The notes beneath the pieces were generated by a model. The model saw only the letters and a program-made list of their open reading frames with translations, had not been told where the DNA came from and ran no database searches. Both the position numbers and the translations under genes were made by a program. This document shows positions 15,255 through 23,307 of a stretch of DNA of 30,477 bases, piece after piece. The stretch is from a virus. The stretch lies in the IMG/VR virus record IMGVR_UViG_3300019752_000016, positions 1-30,477 of that record; one strand, written 5' to 3'. The number at the start of each line of letters is the position of its first letter. Position 1 is the stretch's first letter.

Positions 15255-16211
15255 ATGGCTATCCCATCAGCAATAGAAATAGCACGATTAGGCGAAATGC
15301 AACGCGCAAATAGTCCATTGGCGCAGCTTGGTCAATTAGTGCAAGGTGGCTTTCAAGGCTATCAGCAGGGCCAAGCAATGAAAGAGCGCAGAGATCAAGC
15401 GGCTGCGGCAAAGTCTGGAGAAGCGGCGGCGGCTAACTACTTAAAGCAAGCCGTTGAAAACCCAGATCAACAAGACCAGTTCTTTTTAAAGGCTTACGAG
15501 GCATCACCTGATTTTGTTTCTAAGTTCATGCAGACCAAGAAGACACAAGGTGAGGCTGAGCAGCTAGGAAGCAGGTCGAGTGTTGAAAATAGAAAGCTTC
15601 AATTAAGAGAGCTTGAATATCAGGCAAACTTAACACGCCAAGCATTAGATCAAGAGACTAATGAACTCAAGCGACAAGAGCTAATGAATAGATTAAAGCT
15701 TCAAGAAGAGAAGATTAAGCAAGAATCCCAAAAGACTGAGGAGGCTGAATCCAAAAAAGAAAGCTCAGTGATGATGGCTAACGAGGCAGCTACACTAGCA
15801 AGAGAAATCGCTGAAAGCCCTAATCTTGGAAGCATTACCGGAACAATAGCGCCTAGGGTTGGCACTGTTAGTCCAGAGTCTCAAGACTTAATTAATAAAG
15901 CTAGCAGGCTTCAATCACTATTAACGGTTGATAACTTAAAATTAATGTCTGGCGTTCTTACCGATAGAGATATTGGCTTTTTAACAAATGTGTCATCAGG
16001 GTTAAACCTAACTGATAACGGTATTCTTGGAAGCAAGAAAGCGGTGCATAAGCGCCTTACTGATATTGCTTCAAAAATAGAAGGCGCAATAGCTGGAGGT
16101 GATGATAATAAAGAGCAAGAATCGCCTAAATACAAGGAAGGCCAAATTGCGACTAATCCACAAACAGGTCAGAAATTAATCTTTAGAGGTGGACAATGGC
16201 AGGCTCAATAG
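15255..16211 (+). CDS. DNA ejection protein (P22 gp20 position)
   Basis: 318 residues, shorter than P22 gp20 (471). The N-terminus (SPLAQLGQLVQGGFQGYQQGQAMKERRDQ) has the amphipathic Gly/Gln pattern seen in internal virion proteins. The middle is a long coiled coil (KLQLRELEYQANLTRQALDQ and following), then a globular segment (SPNLGSITGTIAPRVGTVSP). Strong AGGAG ribosome binding site. It overlaps the next gene by 16 nt. Assignment is by order and composition; direct homology to gp20 is not claimed. Confidence 0.7.
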   Translation: MAIPSAIEIARLGEMQRANSPLAQLGQLVQGGFQGYQQGQAMKERRDQAAAAKSGEAAAANYLKQAVENPDQQDQFFLKAYEASPDFVSKFMQTKKTQGEAEQLGSRSSVENRKLQLRELEYQANLTRQALDQETNELKRQELMNRLKLQEEKIKQESQKTEEAESKKESSVMMANEAATLAREIAESPNLGSITGTIAPRVGTVSPESQDLINKASRLQSLLTVDNLKLMSGVLTDRDIGFLTNVSSGLNLTDNGILGSKKAVHKRLTDIASKIEGAIAGGDDNKEQESPKYKEGQIATNPQTGQKLIFRGGQWQAQ

Positions 16212-18094
16212 AACTACCAGAGGGATTTATAATTGAAGGCGAACAGGATGCTTCTAGTACTCTGCCAGAAGGATTTATTATTAGTGATCCTGAAGAGCCT
16301 ATCACTAAAGAAAGCGTAGAAATGCGCTCCCCAGTTAGCGGGGGTAAATTCTCAGGCTTTAGTGATAATGAGAGGGGTTTTGCTGATACCTTGCCAGAGA
16401 TAGGCGAAGCTCCAGAGCTAAATGAGCTTAGCGTGCCTGCTTTTAAGGCTTCCTATGCCCTTCTTGCTACTGGCGACAATAATAGGATCAAAGAGAGCTT
16501 ACTGGAGCAGTACGGTGATGCTATTAAGTTTGAAGAAGATGAAAAAGGTAACACTGTAATCAACTTACCGTCCGGCCAGTATGCTTTAAATAAAACAGGT
16601 ATAAGCCCTCAAGATATTGCGCGTGGATTATTTGGCGCTTCTGCTATGACTCCTGCTGGTAGAGCTAAGACTTTTGCTGGATCGGTTTTAGGTGCTGGTG
16701 CAACAAGTGCAGCAATAGAGGCTGGTGCCGCTCAAACTGGCGCAGGATTTGATCCGCAGCAAGTCGCTATTGATGCTGCTCTTGGTGGTGTTGGTAAGGT
16801 TGCAGAAGATATTGTTACTGGTGGAATTAGAGCCGCTAGAGGCAAGCTATCTGGAGCAGACGAGGCGCTAGAGGCTGCATCAAAAGAAACTGGAATTCCA
16901 TTAATGACTACCGATGTAGTTAAGCCAGATACTTTATCTGGGAGGCTTGCTCAGTCTACAGGCGAGGTTATACCTTTTGCTGGTACAGGCGGCAAGCGAG
17001 CCTCTCAGCAGGCGGCTAGGGAAGAATTTGTTGAGAGCTTTGCAAGTCAATACACGCCTAGATATGAAGAAGTCGTTCAAGGCTTAAAAAATCAAACAAA
17101 TAGAGTTAAGCAGGCAGCGGGTGCAAGACTTGGAAAAATCCAAAAGGACATGGCTGAATTTGGTGAAATAAATCCAAATAATTCAATTATGGCTATTGAT
17201 AATGAGATCGCAGCATTAACAGCAAAAGGACGTGTGCCTGATGATGCAACAGTTGCACAGCTTCAAAGGTACAGAGATGCCTTAGAAGAGGGGCAGACGT
17301 TTGAAACTCTTGATACTCTTCGCTCTGATTTTAGAGAGCAAGTAAAAGGCGATAGACAGGTTATGCCTAATCGCTCTCAGGCTGCAATTGATCGCATTTA
17401 CAAGTCAATGACTAATGATATGGACTCGGCAATTAAAAATAATCTTGGAGATGATGCGCTCGCACGATTCAAGTCTGCAAAATCAATTTACGCTAGTGAA
17501 GCAAATAAAATTAAAAACACTAAGATCAAAAACATCTTGCAGAAAGGTGACATTACACCAGAGCAGGCTGGGCAGATGATATTTAGTAAAAAACCAAGCG
17601 AAATCAAAAACCTGTATCAAAGCTTAGACCAGAAAGGCAGAGAAGCGGCGCGCTCTACTGTTATTTCAAAGGCCATAGAGGACGCCAGTAAGCGTGTAAA
17701 TGGTCTTACACCAAATACACTAGCAAGCGAGCTTGGTAAGTACCAAACACAATACAACGTAATGTTTAAAGGCGCTGAGAAAAAGCAGATTGAGGGCTTA
17801 ATTGAGCTTCTTAACGCAACAAGAAGAGCGCAAGACGCAAAAGTGGTTACGCCTACAGGTCAAATGCTTCTTGGCCCGCTTGGTGGTTATGCTGCATTCA
17901 CAGATTTAGCATCAACACTTGGCGGTGGTTTGACCATCGGAGGATTTGCAAGGGCTTATGAATCAGGACCAGTTAAAAGAGCACTACTGCAACTTAAAAA
18001 CAGTCCTAAAGGCTCTAAGGCTTACGATTCGGCATTGCAGAACGCTTCCGAGGTAATGAGGACGCTATTGATCGCTCAGCCCGAAGCAGAATAA
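16196..18094 (+). CDS. large DNA ejection protein (P22 gp16 position)
   Basis: 632 residues, against 609 for P22 gp16. It begins with two repeats of LPEGFII, at about residues 7-13 and 23-29, a start seen in several large internal virion proteins. The centre has a small-residue-rich hydrophobic stretch (FAGSVLGAGATSAAIEAGAA) that could insert into membrane. The remainder is charged and helical. Third in the ejection operon, with ribosome binding site inside the previous gene (GAGGTGG). Presumed to be ejected with DNA and to help its entry. No enzymatic motif was identified. Confidence 0.75.
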   Translation: MAGSIELPEGFIIEGEQDASSTLPEGFIISDPEEPITKESVEMRSPVSGGKFSGFSDNERGFADTLPEIGEAPELNELSVPAFKASYALLATGDNNRIKESLLEQYGDAIKFEEDEKGNTVINLPSGQYALNKTGISPQDIARGLFGASAMTPAGRAKTFAGSVLGAGATSAAIEAGAAQTGAGFDPQQVAIDAALGGVGKVAEDIVTGGIRAARGKLSGADEALEAASKETGIPLMTTDVVKPDTLSGRLAQSTGEVIPFAGTGGKRASQQAAREEFVESFASQYTPRYEEVVQGLKNQTNRVKQAAGARLGKIQKDMAEFGEINPNNSIMAIDNEIAALTAKGRVPDDATVAQLQRYRDALEEGQTFETLDTLRSDFREQVKGDRQVMPNRSQAAIDRIYKSMTNDMDSAIKNNLGDDALARFKSAKSIYASEANKIKNTKIKNILQKGDITPEQAGQMIFSKKPSEIKNLYQSLDQKGREAARSTVISKAIEDASKRVNGLTPNTLASELGKYQTQYNVMFKGAEKKQIEGLIELLNATRRAQDAKVVTPTGQMLLGPLGGYAAFTDLASTLGGGLTIGGFARAYESGPVKRALLQLKNSPKGSKAYDSALQNASEVMRTLLIAQPEAE

Positions 18095-18096
18095 TG

Positions 18097-18102
18097 TATA
18101 AT
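18097..18102 (+). promoter_or_regulatory. possible -10 box before tailspike
   Basis: TATAAT occurs 3 nt after the stop of the ejection gene, 38 nt before the tailspike ATG. No good -35 is found at 16-18 nt, so this is only a candidate for extra tailspike expression. Confidence 0.3.
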
Positions 18103-18140
18103 ACTGAATATAAAATAAACATTTCCATAAGGTACCTATA

Positions 18141-20270
18141 ATGGCTAATCAAATTAAAGCCCCAATTAACTACCCTATCATAGCAGGCGGTAAAATCGTA
18201 TCTGGCGGCTCTGTTATTTTTGGTCAGCCTAATGTTAAACCTGACCCTGATAACCCGTCTACACTTAAAGCGGTTTACTTAGACGCAGCTTTAACGCAGC
18301 AGGCAGAAAACCCACAAGGCATTAGTTCGGATGGTGTATTTGATCAGTCCGATACTGGTATCTTATACGGGCCAGAGAATACCGTTTACTCTATTGTTAT
18401 TTTAGGTGCTAATAAGAAGCAGCTTTCTTATATCCCTGAATACGACCTATCAGACGCCAATGCAGCATCAACAGCGCAAGCAGCGGCAGCGCAAGCAGAA
18501 TCAGCAGCCTCTAACGCAATAGCAGCGAAAGATTTAACTGAGGCTTTATATACTGACTTTGTAAACCGTTATTTTGGTGCCTATTCTTCCGACCCTAGCG
18601 TTGACCCAGAAGGCAATCCACCAAGCGAAGGCTCTATTTACTTTAACACCACTTCAAATGTGTTTTTTACTTGGCATAGTGGCGCGTGGAATAATGATTT
18701 CCCGTCTAATCCTAATGGGTTGATGGTTACTGCTACAGGCACAACTACACCTAGGAGTCTGGCTGATAGAGCTGCTAGTGTTATTAATGTTAAAGATTTC
18801 GGGGCTATTTGTGATGGGGTGGCTGATGATACAATACCAACACAGAACGCCATTAATTACATGAAATCAGTAGGCGGTGGCAGTGTTGTTGTGGATGGGA
18901 GGGTGAGAACAACTAGCACAATTATACTAAATGGGGGTGGAGTGACACTAAGCGGAACAATGCCGGAAAGTATATTCAGTGCTTCAATATCCGTAAATAA
19001 AGGGGGGGTTATTTACTCAGACTTTGCAGATGGGCCTGCTTTACTTATAAGCGATGGGGGGGTTAATGTTGATAATTTAACAATACTTGGTAGTCCTACA
19101 AGGCGCTCATCCCCAATATCAAATGGGTCTCAGAATTCAAACAGTGCGATCATTATTGAACCTGCTGACATCCCAAGTGATATTTTACAAAATGTCGTAT
19201 TAACAAATGTACACTTAGTCACTCATCCGGCAGATGGCATACTAATAGAAGCAGATGTTGCAAATGTACAGATCAATAATTGCTATGAGAACGACCTTGG
19301 TAGGCACGGTATCGCAATATCAACTGGCGAGATAGGCGGTAGAACTAATGTGTCTTTACCTGGGATTATAACAATAAAGCATGGTAAGCAGTTCGACTGT
19401 GGTGGTCATGGTATTGCGATTGGCACACCGACAAGTGTGCAGTTCCCTTATAGGATACGTGTCATAAACGTCGAGGGGTATAGGCTTGCAACAGATGCAG
19501 CGCAAAGGTTCGACACATCTAGTAACTGGGTTGTTTGTCAAGACTCTGAATTTGATAACTGTGCATTTGGTGGTACAACAACAGGTAATATACCTGATCA
19601 TTCTGGACTAACTATAGGCGGCAGAGATATAACTGTGAGGGGTTGCAGGTATATTAGTAGTGCGGGCCCTGATTATGTAAAAGTTATACAGCAAGCAGGG
19701 TTCTCTACAGAAAACATTAAGTTTGACGGGGGCATAGCCAACACTGCTGGGTTCACCCCGCCCGCAGATTTTGCCACACTGACAGCGGGTGTAGATGGGG
19801 TACACATTGTCAGGATAGACCATGATGGCGCTAATAGCGTGGACACCATCTCAGTGGATAGCACACAAAATGATATTGTGTTACACGACATAACAACGAA
19901 TAAGACAGTACACTATAACCATGAGTATGATTTTAATGGTGCGGTTGTCAAGGGTATCAACGCATCCGCAGTTGGTAGAAATATAGTAAATGGCTCCATA
20001 GACATCAATAAATCCGGCTACTATATTGTAGATACAGAAGGTATGGCTGCATCTGATGACCTAACTGACATCACAGGCGGGGAGGCTGGCTGGGTAATAT
20101 TTATTAGACAGAGTAATAGTGGACGGGCGATCACAGTTAAGAGGTCTGGGAACATACGACTAGATGGCGGGGTTGATGTAACCTTCAGCGTATCAAGTAA
20201 TCAGTACCTCCAACTTATGTTTAATGGCACTAACTGGTATCAAGTATCACCTCTTGTAACTAACGGGTGA
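18141..20270 (+). CDS. tailspike protein
   Basis: 709 residues. The N-terminal ~110 residues (IKAPINYPIIAGGKIVSGG through YSIVILGANKKQLSYIPEYD) match the head-binding domain of P22-type tailspikes. An Ala-rich helical linker (ANAASTAQAAAAQAESAASN) follows, then the VNVKDFGA-like start of a pectate-lyase/beta-helix domain (VINVKDFGAICDGVADDT) that runs to near the end. Such spikes bind and usually cleave surface polysaccharide. Catalytic residues cannot be assigned. The beta-helix part is rich in G runs and ATA/AGG codons, unlike the surrounding genes, fitting domain exchange for host range. Confidence 0.92.
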   Translation: MANQIKAPINYPIIAGGKIVSGGSVIFGQPNVKPDPDNPSTLKAVYLDAALTQQAENPQGISSDGVFDQSDTGILYGPENTVYSIVILGANKKQLSYIPEYDLSDANAASTAQAAAAQAESAASNAIAAKDLTEALYTDFVNRYFGAYSSDPSVDPEGNPPSEGSIYFNTTSNVFFTWHSGAWNNDFPSNPNGLMVTATGTTTPRSLADRAASVINVKDFGAICDGVADDTIPTQNAINYMKSVGGGSVVVDGRVRTTSTIILNGGGVTLSGTMPESIFSASISVNKGGVIYSDFADGPALLISDGGVNVDNLTILGSPTRRSSPISNGSQNSNSAIIIEPADIPSDILQNVVLTNVHLVTHPADGILIEADVANVQINNCYENDLGRHGIAISTGEIGGRTNVSLPGIITIKHGKQFDCGGHGIAIGTPTSVQFPYRIRVINVEGYRLATDAAQRFDTSSNWVVCQDSEFDNCAFGGTTTGNIPDHSGLTIGGRDITVRGCRYISSAGPDYVKVIQQAGFSTENIKFDGGIANTAGFTPPADFATLTAGVDGVHIVRIDHDGANSVDTISVDSTQNDIVLHDITTNKTVHYNHEYDFNGAVVKGINASAVGRNIVNGSIDINKSGYYIVDTEGMAASDDLTDITGGEAGWVIFIRQSNSGRAITVKRSGNIRLDGGVDVTFSVSSNQYLQLMFNGTNWYQVSPLVTNG

Positions 20271-20337
20271 TTTAATGAACCTAAGCCTTAACCAAGGTAA
20301 TCGCACCTATATAACCTAAACTACTTTGCAAACATGT

Positions 20338-20356
20338 GGTCACAAGGAATGTGACC
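20338..20356 (+). repeat. stem-loop between tailspike and lysozyme
   Basis: GGTCAC (20338-20343), 7-nt loop AAGGAAT and GTGACC (20351-20356). There is no T tract after it, so it is not a standard terminator. The loop contains an AGGA sequence. It may protect the lysis transcript or modulate transcription into the lysozyme gene. Confidence 0.4.
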
Positions 20357-20387
20357 TCCGCAGCGTAGATAAAACATAAGGTTTAAA

Positions 20388-20795
20388 ATGGATAAAATAG
20401 AATTAATAAAGAAGCATGAGGGGCTTAGGTTAAACCCATATAAATGCACATCTGGCAAGCTGACAATAGGTTATGGCCGCAACATTGAAGATAATGGAAT
20501 ATCAAAGCAAGAAGCTGAAATAATGCTTTGCAATGATATTTCTAGTTGTCAGAATGAACTAGATTTAAACATTCCAGCATGGAGAGACCTAAGTGAGCCA
20601 AGGCGTGCTGTATTGGTTAATATGGCTTTTAATCTTGGATACCCGAGATTTAGCAAGTTTAAAAAGATGCTGCAAGCCATTAAAGAAAAAGACTTTAACC
20701 GCGCGGCAGCTGAAATGCTTGATAGCAGCTGGGCTAGGCAGGTTGGCAATAGAGCAATTGAATTAGCTGAAATAATGAAAACGGACAAATACTAA
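20388..20795 (+). CDS. endolysin, T4-type lysozyme (GH24)
   Basis: 135 residues. It hydrolyses peptidoglycan glycan strands at lysis. The catalytic centre is visible: E11 in KKHEGLRLNPYKC, position 20 Cys, and T26 in KLTIGYG. That is the E-8-D/C-5-T pattern of the family, here with Cys at the usual Asp, a common natural variant. No signal peptide, so it needs a holin for export. The C-terminal WARQVGNRAIELAEIM matches the family end. Next gene starts in its stop (TAATG). Confidence 0.93.
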   Translation: MDKIELIKKHEGLRLNPYKCTSGKLTIGYGRNIEDNGISKQEAEIMLCNDISSCQNELDLNIPAWRDLSEPRRAVLVNMAFNLGYPRFSKFKKMLQAIKEKDFNRAAAEMLDSSWARQVGNRAIELAEIMKTDKY

Positions 20796-20926
20796 TGATT
20801 AAGCGATTACTAATAATGTGGCTTTTCGTAATTGGATTAACCATAGTATTAGTATTCGCTTTATCTTGTGACCTAATTCACACAACCAAAACTAAACTAA
20901 GGGGTTTAAAATGCCGTTACTTTTAA
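20795..20926 (+). CDS. 43-residue membrane protein in lysis region
   Basis: A small gene coupled by TAATG to the lysozyme stop. The N-terminus is basic then hydrophobic (MIKRLLIMWLFVIGLTIVLV), ending FALSC at residues 21-25, which is a marginal lipobox. The remainder is short and polar (DLIHTTKTKLRGLKCRYF). It extends 16 nt into the next gene. It could be a holin/antiholin-type protein or a small outer-membrane lipoprotein (spanin-like). Only the signal/membrane segment and the lysis context are actually visible. Confidence 0.5.
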   Translation: MIKRLLIMWLFVIGLTIVLVFALSCDLIHTTKTKLRGLKCRYF

Positions 20927-21111
20927 AAATAGGCTCAGCTATAGGTATGTATTTCTTCAAGAAACATGCTTTAGGGTTGGCGCTAGATGGGATTATCGAA
21001 GCTGCTGAAAAGGCATCTAAGAGCACTGTAACTAAGCTTGATGATAAAGCCGTTGCAGCGCTCAAAGATGACCGTGACGCTATTCTACGGATTGCCCGAG
21101 ACTTGCTTTAA
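20911..21111 (+). CDS. hypothetical small protein of lysis region
   Basis: 66 residues. An N-terminal amphipathic/hydrophobic stretch (LLLKIGSAIGMYFFKKHALGLALDGII) is followed by a charged helical tail (DDKAVAALKDDRDAILRIARDLL). It has GGGGTTTAAAATG as start context. Its stop codon overlaps that of the convergent leftward operon, so the two transcripts meet without a spacer. No family assigned. Confidence 0.6.
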   Translation: MPLLLKIGSAIGMYFFKKHALGLALDGIIEAAEKASKSTVTKLDDKAVAALKDDRDAILRIARDLL

Positions 21112-21542
21112 GATTTAGTATGCAAAAAAACCTGTCCAGCATAACCAAGACCTGTGTAATTACTGGTCTTGGCTAATCTACTGCCTTGCATACCAAAACT
21201 ATAGTTTATTGGAGCTGCTGATTGCTGACCTAGCGACTGCAAGCCACTATGGTTGTTTGCCTGATCAAGTAAATTATTTTGAACAGATAAGGCAGAAAGA
21301 TTACTGTTAATTTTTTCCTGTCTATTTTTAAGCTCAACCCATTTCATATGATATTCAAGCATTTTTTTCTTTTTTTGTGTTGAATCTCTAATTTTGAATT
21401 CAAACAAAAGTGAATCTAATTTAGCGCAAGCTTTATTAAAAATACCGTCTATCTTGTCATTGAATTCATTAACAATAGATTCTAGATCATTGCCTTCTAA
21501 GCGTTTAATTCTTGTTTCTAATTCCCATTCTTTATCGCTCAT
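21108..21542 (-). CDS. hypothetical coiled-coil protein
   Basis: 144 residues, with predicted coiled coil over about the first 90 (KEWELETRIKRLEGNDLES; STQKKKKMLEYHMKWVELK). A Gly/Ser/Asn-rich tail follows (YTGLGYAGQVFLHTKS). Last gene of the leftward early operon. No family recognised. Confidence 0.6.
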   Translation of the reverse strand: MSDKEWELETRIKRLEGNDLESIVNEFNDKIDGIFNKACAKLDSLLFEFKIRDSTQKKKKMLEYHMKWVELKNRQEKINSNLSALSVQNNLLDQANNHSGLQSLGQQSAAPINYSFGMQGSRLAKTSNYTGLGYAGQVFLHTKS

Positions 21543-21544
21543 AA

Positions 21545-21772
21545 TTATTCACCACTTATCAGCTTATCGTACTGAGTTTGCAGCTCTTCCAGTTCCTCTG
21601 TCAGCGCTGCATTCTTCTTTTGTTCTAACTCAAACAATCCCTGAATACGGCTAGCCTCAGCCTCCCACACCTTAGCGTAATCTTTAGGATTAACCCTGCG
21701 CCAGTGCTGTTCATGGTGTGTCTTGTGGTATAAAATCTTGCCTTCAACTTCTGTTTTGCGATACCTAAGCAT
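21545..21772 (-). CDS. hypothetical small protein
   Basis: 75 residues: a His/Tyr-rich N-terminal part (GKILYHKTHHEQHWRRVNP) and a coiled-coil C-terminal half (LFELEQKKNAALTEELEELQ). It overlaps the YopX-family gene by 8 nt and lies 2 nt from the next gene, consistent with one operon. Function unknown. Confidence 0.6.
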   Translation of the reverse strand: MLRYRKTEVEGKILYHKTHHEQHWRRVNPKDYAKVWEAEASRIQGLFELEQKKNAALTEELEELQTQYDKLISGE

Positions 21773-22118
21773 TTGATTTTCCTAATAATTCTATGTTTTC
21801 ATGTATGTTTCCGATTACCCTTACGAACTCGCTCCCTATTCCGCAATGACGATTATCAAATACTGCTCGTAAATGAAATTCCGCCCTATCAAAAATAACT
21901 TCACATAGACCAAGTCTGCAATGATGAACAATATCCCCCTCATAAATCTCTCTTCCACTGTCATCCTTTATCCCAGTGTATTGAGCGCCTTCAAAATCTG
22001 AAATATTTTTACCAACTGGACTAACAAACCCATCAGAAATATAACCCCAATAATGAAAAGATTCGCCATTCTTTCTATATGCATCTTTTAAAAACTGTCT
22101 AAATTTAATATTTTCCAT
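21765..22118 (-). CDS. YopX-family protein
   Basis: 117 residues. The C-terminal domain carries the YopX signature: GAQYTGIKDDSGREIYEGDIV, then a V/I-rich strand segment (CEVIFDRAEF) and the closing EFVRVIGNIHENIELL. YopX proteins are widespread in phages and of unknown biochemical role. Start overlaps the preceding stop (TAATG in the leftward direction). Family call is firm, function is not. Confidence 0.88.
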   Translation of the reverse strand: MENIKFRQFLKDAYRKNGESFHYWGYISDGFVSPVGKNISDFEGAQYTGIKDDSGREIYEGDIVHHCRLGLCEVIFDRAEFHLRAVFDNRHCGIGSEFVRVIGNIHENIELLGKSNA

Positions 22119-22459
22119 TACCCAAAAACCTCTAAAAATTCATTTTCAAGCTTCTTTGGCCAGTTCCAGCTTTTAATAGTGGCCGCTCGTTCGTCACGCA
22201 ATATTTCCTCATCACGAATGCGCATTTCTTCACGTGAGGCCTTTAAAAGCTTATCGGCACGCTCTTTAGCTTCTAACGCCTCATTGTGTAGCTCTTCAAA
22301 GTAAATAGCATTCTGACACACTGAGAAGCCTTTAAACGCCATTCCATAAAGCTCTGTATCAATAAACACCTGCGCTTCGTGTGTATCTTCTGTCATGCCA
22401 TAGAATTCACGGCATTCTTTGCTTAGTTTAGCTGTATTTAAATATACTGTTTGAATCAT
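22118..22459 (-). CDS. hypothetical early protein
   Basis: 113 residues from the ATG at 22459, chosen because AAAGGTGA lies just upstream and because it overlaps the previous stop as ATGA; a longer frame to 22495 lacks a site. Begins IQTVYLNTAKLSKECREFYG; the centre is highly charged and helical (NEALEAKERADKLLKASREE). No family recognised. Second gene of the leftward operon. Confidence 0.65.
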   Translation of the reverse strand: MIQTVYLNTAKLSKECREFYGMTEDTHEAQVFIDTELYGMAFKGFSVCQNAIYFEELHNEALEAKERADKLLKASREEMRIRDEEILRDERAATIKSWNWPKKLENEFLEVFG

Positions 22460-22620
22460 AATTTCACCTTTAAGTATTTTAGTGTTTCTTCCCAAGGGTC
22501 AATCTCAATATTGCGAGACTTTGCCCAGTTATTAGCCGCTATAACCAGATTGTCAGCCATTTCAAAGAATGGAAGCGACATTGAATCATAAGCTCTATCT
22601 AGTGTTTCTCTTAGTGTCAT
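22456..22620 (-). CDS. hypothetical small protein, first gene of leftward operon
   Basis: 54 residues from the ATG at 22620, preceded by AAGGTGG. An in-frame GTG at 22668 would add 16 residues but lies within the hairpin region. Sequence (TLRETLDRAYDSMSLPFFEM, then NNWAKSRNIEIDPWEETLKY) is helical and acidic. Ends with ATGA overlap. Function unknown. Confidence 0.6.
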   Translation of the reverse strand: MTLRETLDRAYDSMSLPFFEMADNLVIAANNWAKSRNIEIDPWEETLKYLKVKL

Positions 22621-22646
22621 ACTAACCACCTTAATTAAATGAATCG

Positions 22647-22666
22647 GCCTAGAGTCCTGTCTAGGC
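22647..22666 (-). repeat. perfect palindrome in leftward leader
   Basis: GCCTAGA (22647-22653), 6-nt loop and TCTAGGC (22660-22666). It lies between the likely leftward start site (about 22718) and the first leftward ATG (22620). It can be an RNA hairpin upstream of the ribosome binding site or an operator for a dimeric protein. Confidence 0.5.
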
Positions 22667-22724
22667 ACAGCTAGTCTTTCCTAGTGTCAACCAATTTAAA
22701 CAGTGGCCCCATGCCACGAACCAA

Positions 22725-22769
22725 ATACTAGCTCAATCCTAAGCCTTTGCAATTGGCAGAAACTTACAA
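22725..22769 (-). promoter_or_regulatory. module B: leftward variant motif promoter
   Basis: Variant motif TTGTAAGTTTCTGCCAAT read leftward from 22769 to 22752. TAGTAT follows at 22730-22725, 21 nt after the motif. It points at the leftward operon. It is 13 bp from the rightward copy at 22783-22800, an exact mirror of module A. Confidence 0.6.
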
Positions 22770-22782
22770 CATTTATTTTATT

Positions 22783-22826
22783 TTGGTAGTTTTGGCCAAT
22801 GACTAAATATCACATGCATATAGAAT
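22783..22826 (+). promoter_or_regulatory. module B: rightward motif promoter
   Basis: TTGGTAGTTTTGGCCAAT (22783-22800), 20 nt, then TAGAAT (22821-22826) as -10. A weak -35 (AATGAC) overlaps the motif end. It drives the small operon that begins with the helix-turn-helix gene at 22855. Confidence 0.78.
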
Positions 22827-22854
22827 CGGGGTGTAACTTACATAAAGGTGACTT

Positions 22855-23055
22855 ATGACAGATAGACAAAAAATCCTCAAATGGTTTAAAACACATAAAT
22901 ACCTAACTTGTGTACAGGCTATCCACAAGCTAGGCGTGTATAACCTAAGAAGCCGAGTGTGCGAAATAGAAGGCATTGCTTCTGAAATAATTAAAGTAAC
23001 CCGCGCAGACGGTGTTGAAACCCGTGTAGCGCGATATTCGTTGGATAGATCTTAA
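22855..23055 (+). CDS. small helix-turn-helix protein
   Basis: 66 residues with one compact winged-helix/HTH domain: RQKILKWFKTHKYLTCVQAI, KLGVYNLRSRVCEIEG (recognition region about 25-38), and a C-terminal beta wing ending VARYSLDRS. This matches a family of small phage HTH proteins. ATG follows AAAGGTGA. As first gene behind motif promoter B it is the best positional candidate for the factor that binds the repeated motif, by autoregulation, but no binding evidence is in the sequence. Confidence 0.75.
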   Translation: MTDRQKILKWFKTHKYLTCVQAIHKLGVYNLRSRVCEIEGIASEIIKVTRADGVETRVARYSLDRS

Positions 23056-23069
23056 TAAGGGAAAGAAAA

Positions 23070-23306
23070 ATGATGACAATGTACACACCAAGCGATAACC
23101 ACAAAGAATTGCAAAAGCTAAAAGCCTTGAATGATGCTTATGTTAAGCAGATAAGCAAAATTGATAAGGAGCTACAGGAAACCAAAAAGCAGCACATAGA
23201 AACATTGGAGTACGCATTAAAATGTATGCTTGTTAATGATTTTATTGAGGATTGTGTTCCAGTTTTGAGAATTAAAAGCGAAATCAAAAAGCTAAAAGGA
23301 GAATAG
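23070..23306 (+). CDS. hypothetical coiled-coil protein
   Basis: 78 residues, strongly charged helical from about 10 to 45 (NHKELQKLKALNDAYVKQIS) and again at the end (IKSEIKKLKGE). AAGGGAAAG precedes the ATG; a second ATG one codon later is possible. Second gene of the early rightward operon. No family. Confidence 0.6.
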   Translation: MMTMYTPSDNHKELQKLKALNDAYVKQISKIDKELQETKKQHIETLEYALKCMLVNDFIEDCVPVLRIKSEIKKLKGE

Positions 23307-23307
23307 A

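Noticed and set aside
22456-22668. Longer start (GTG 22668) for the first leftward gene
   Set aside because: The extension runs through the palindrome, while ATG 22620 has a good AAGGTGG site at proper distance.
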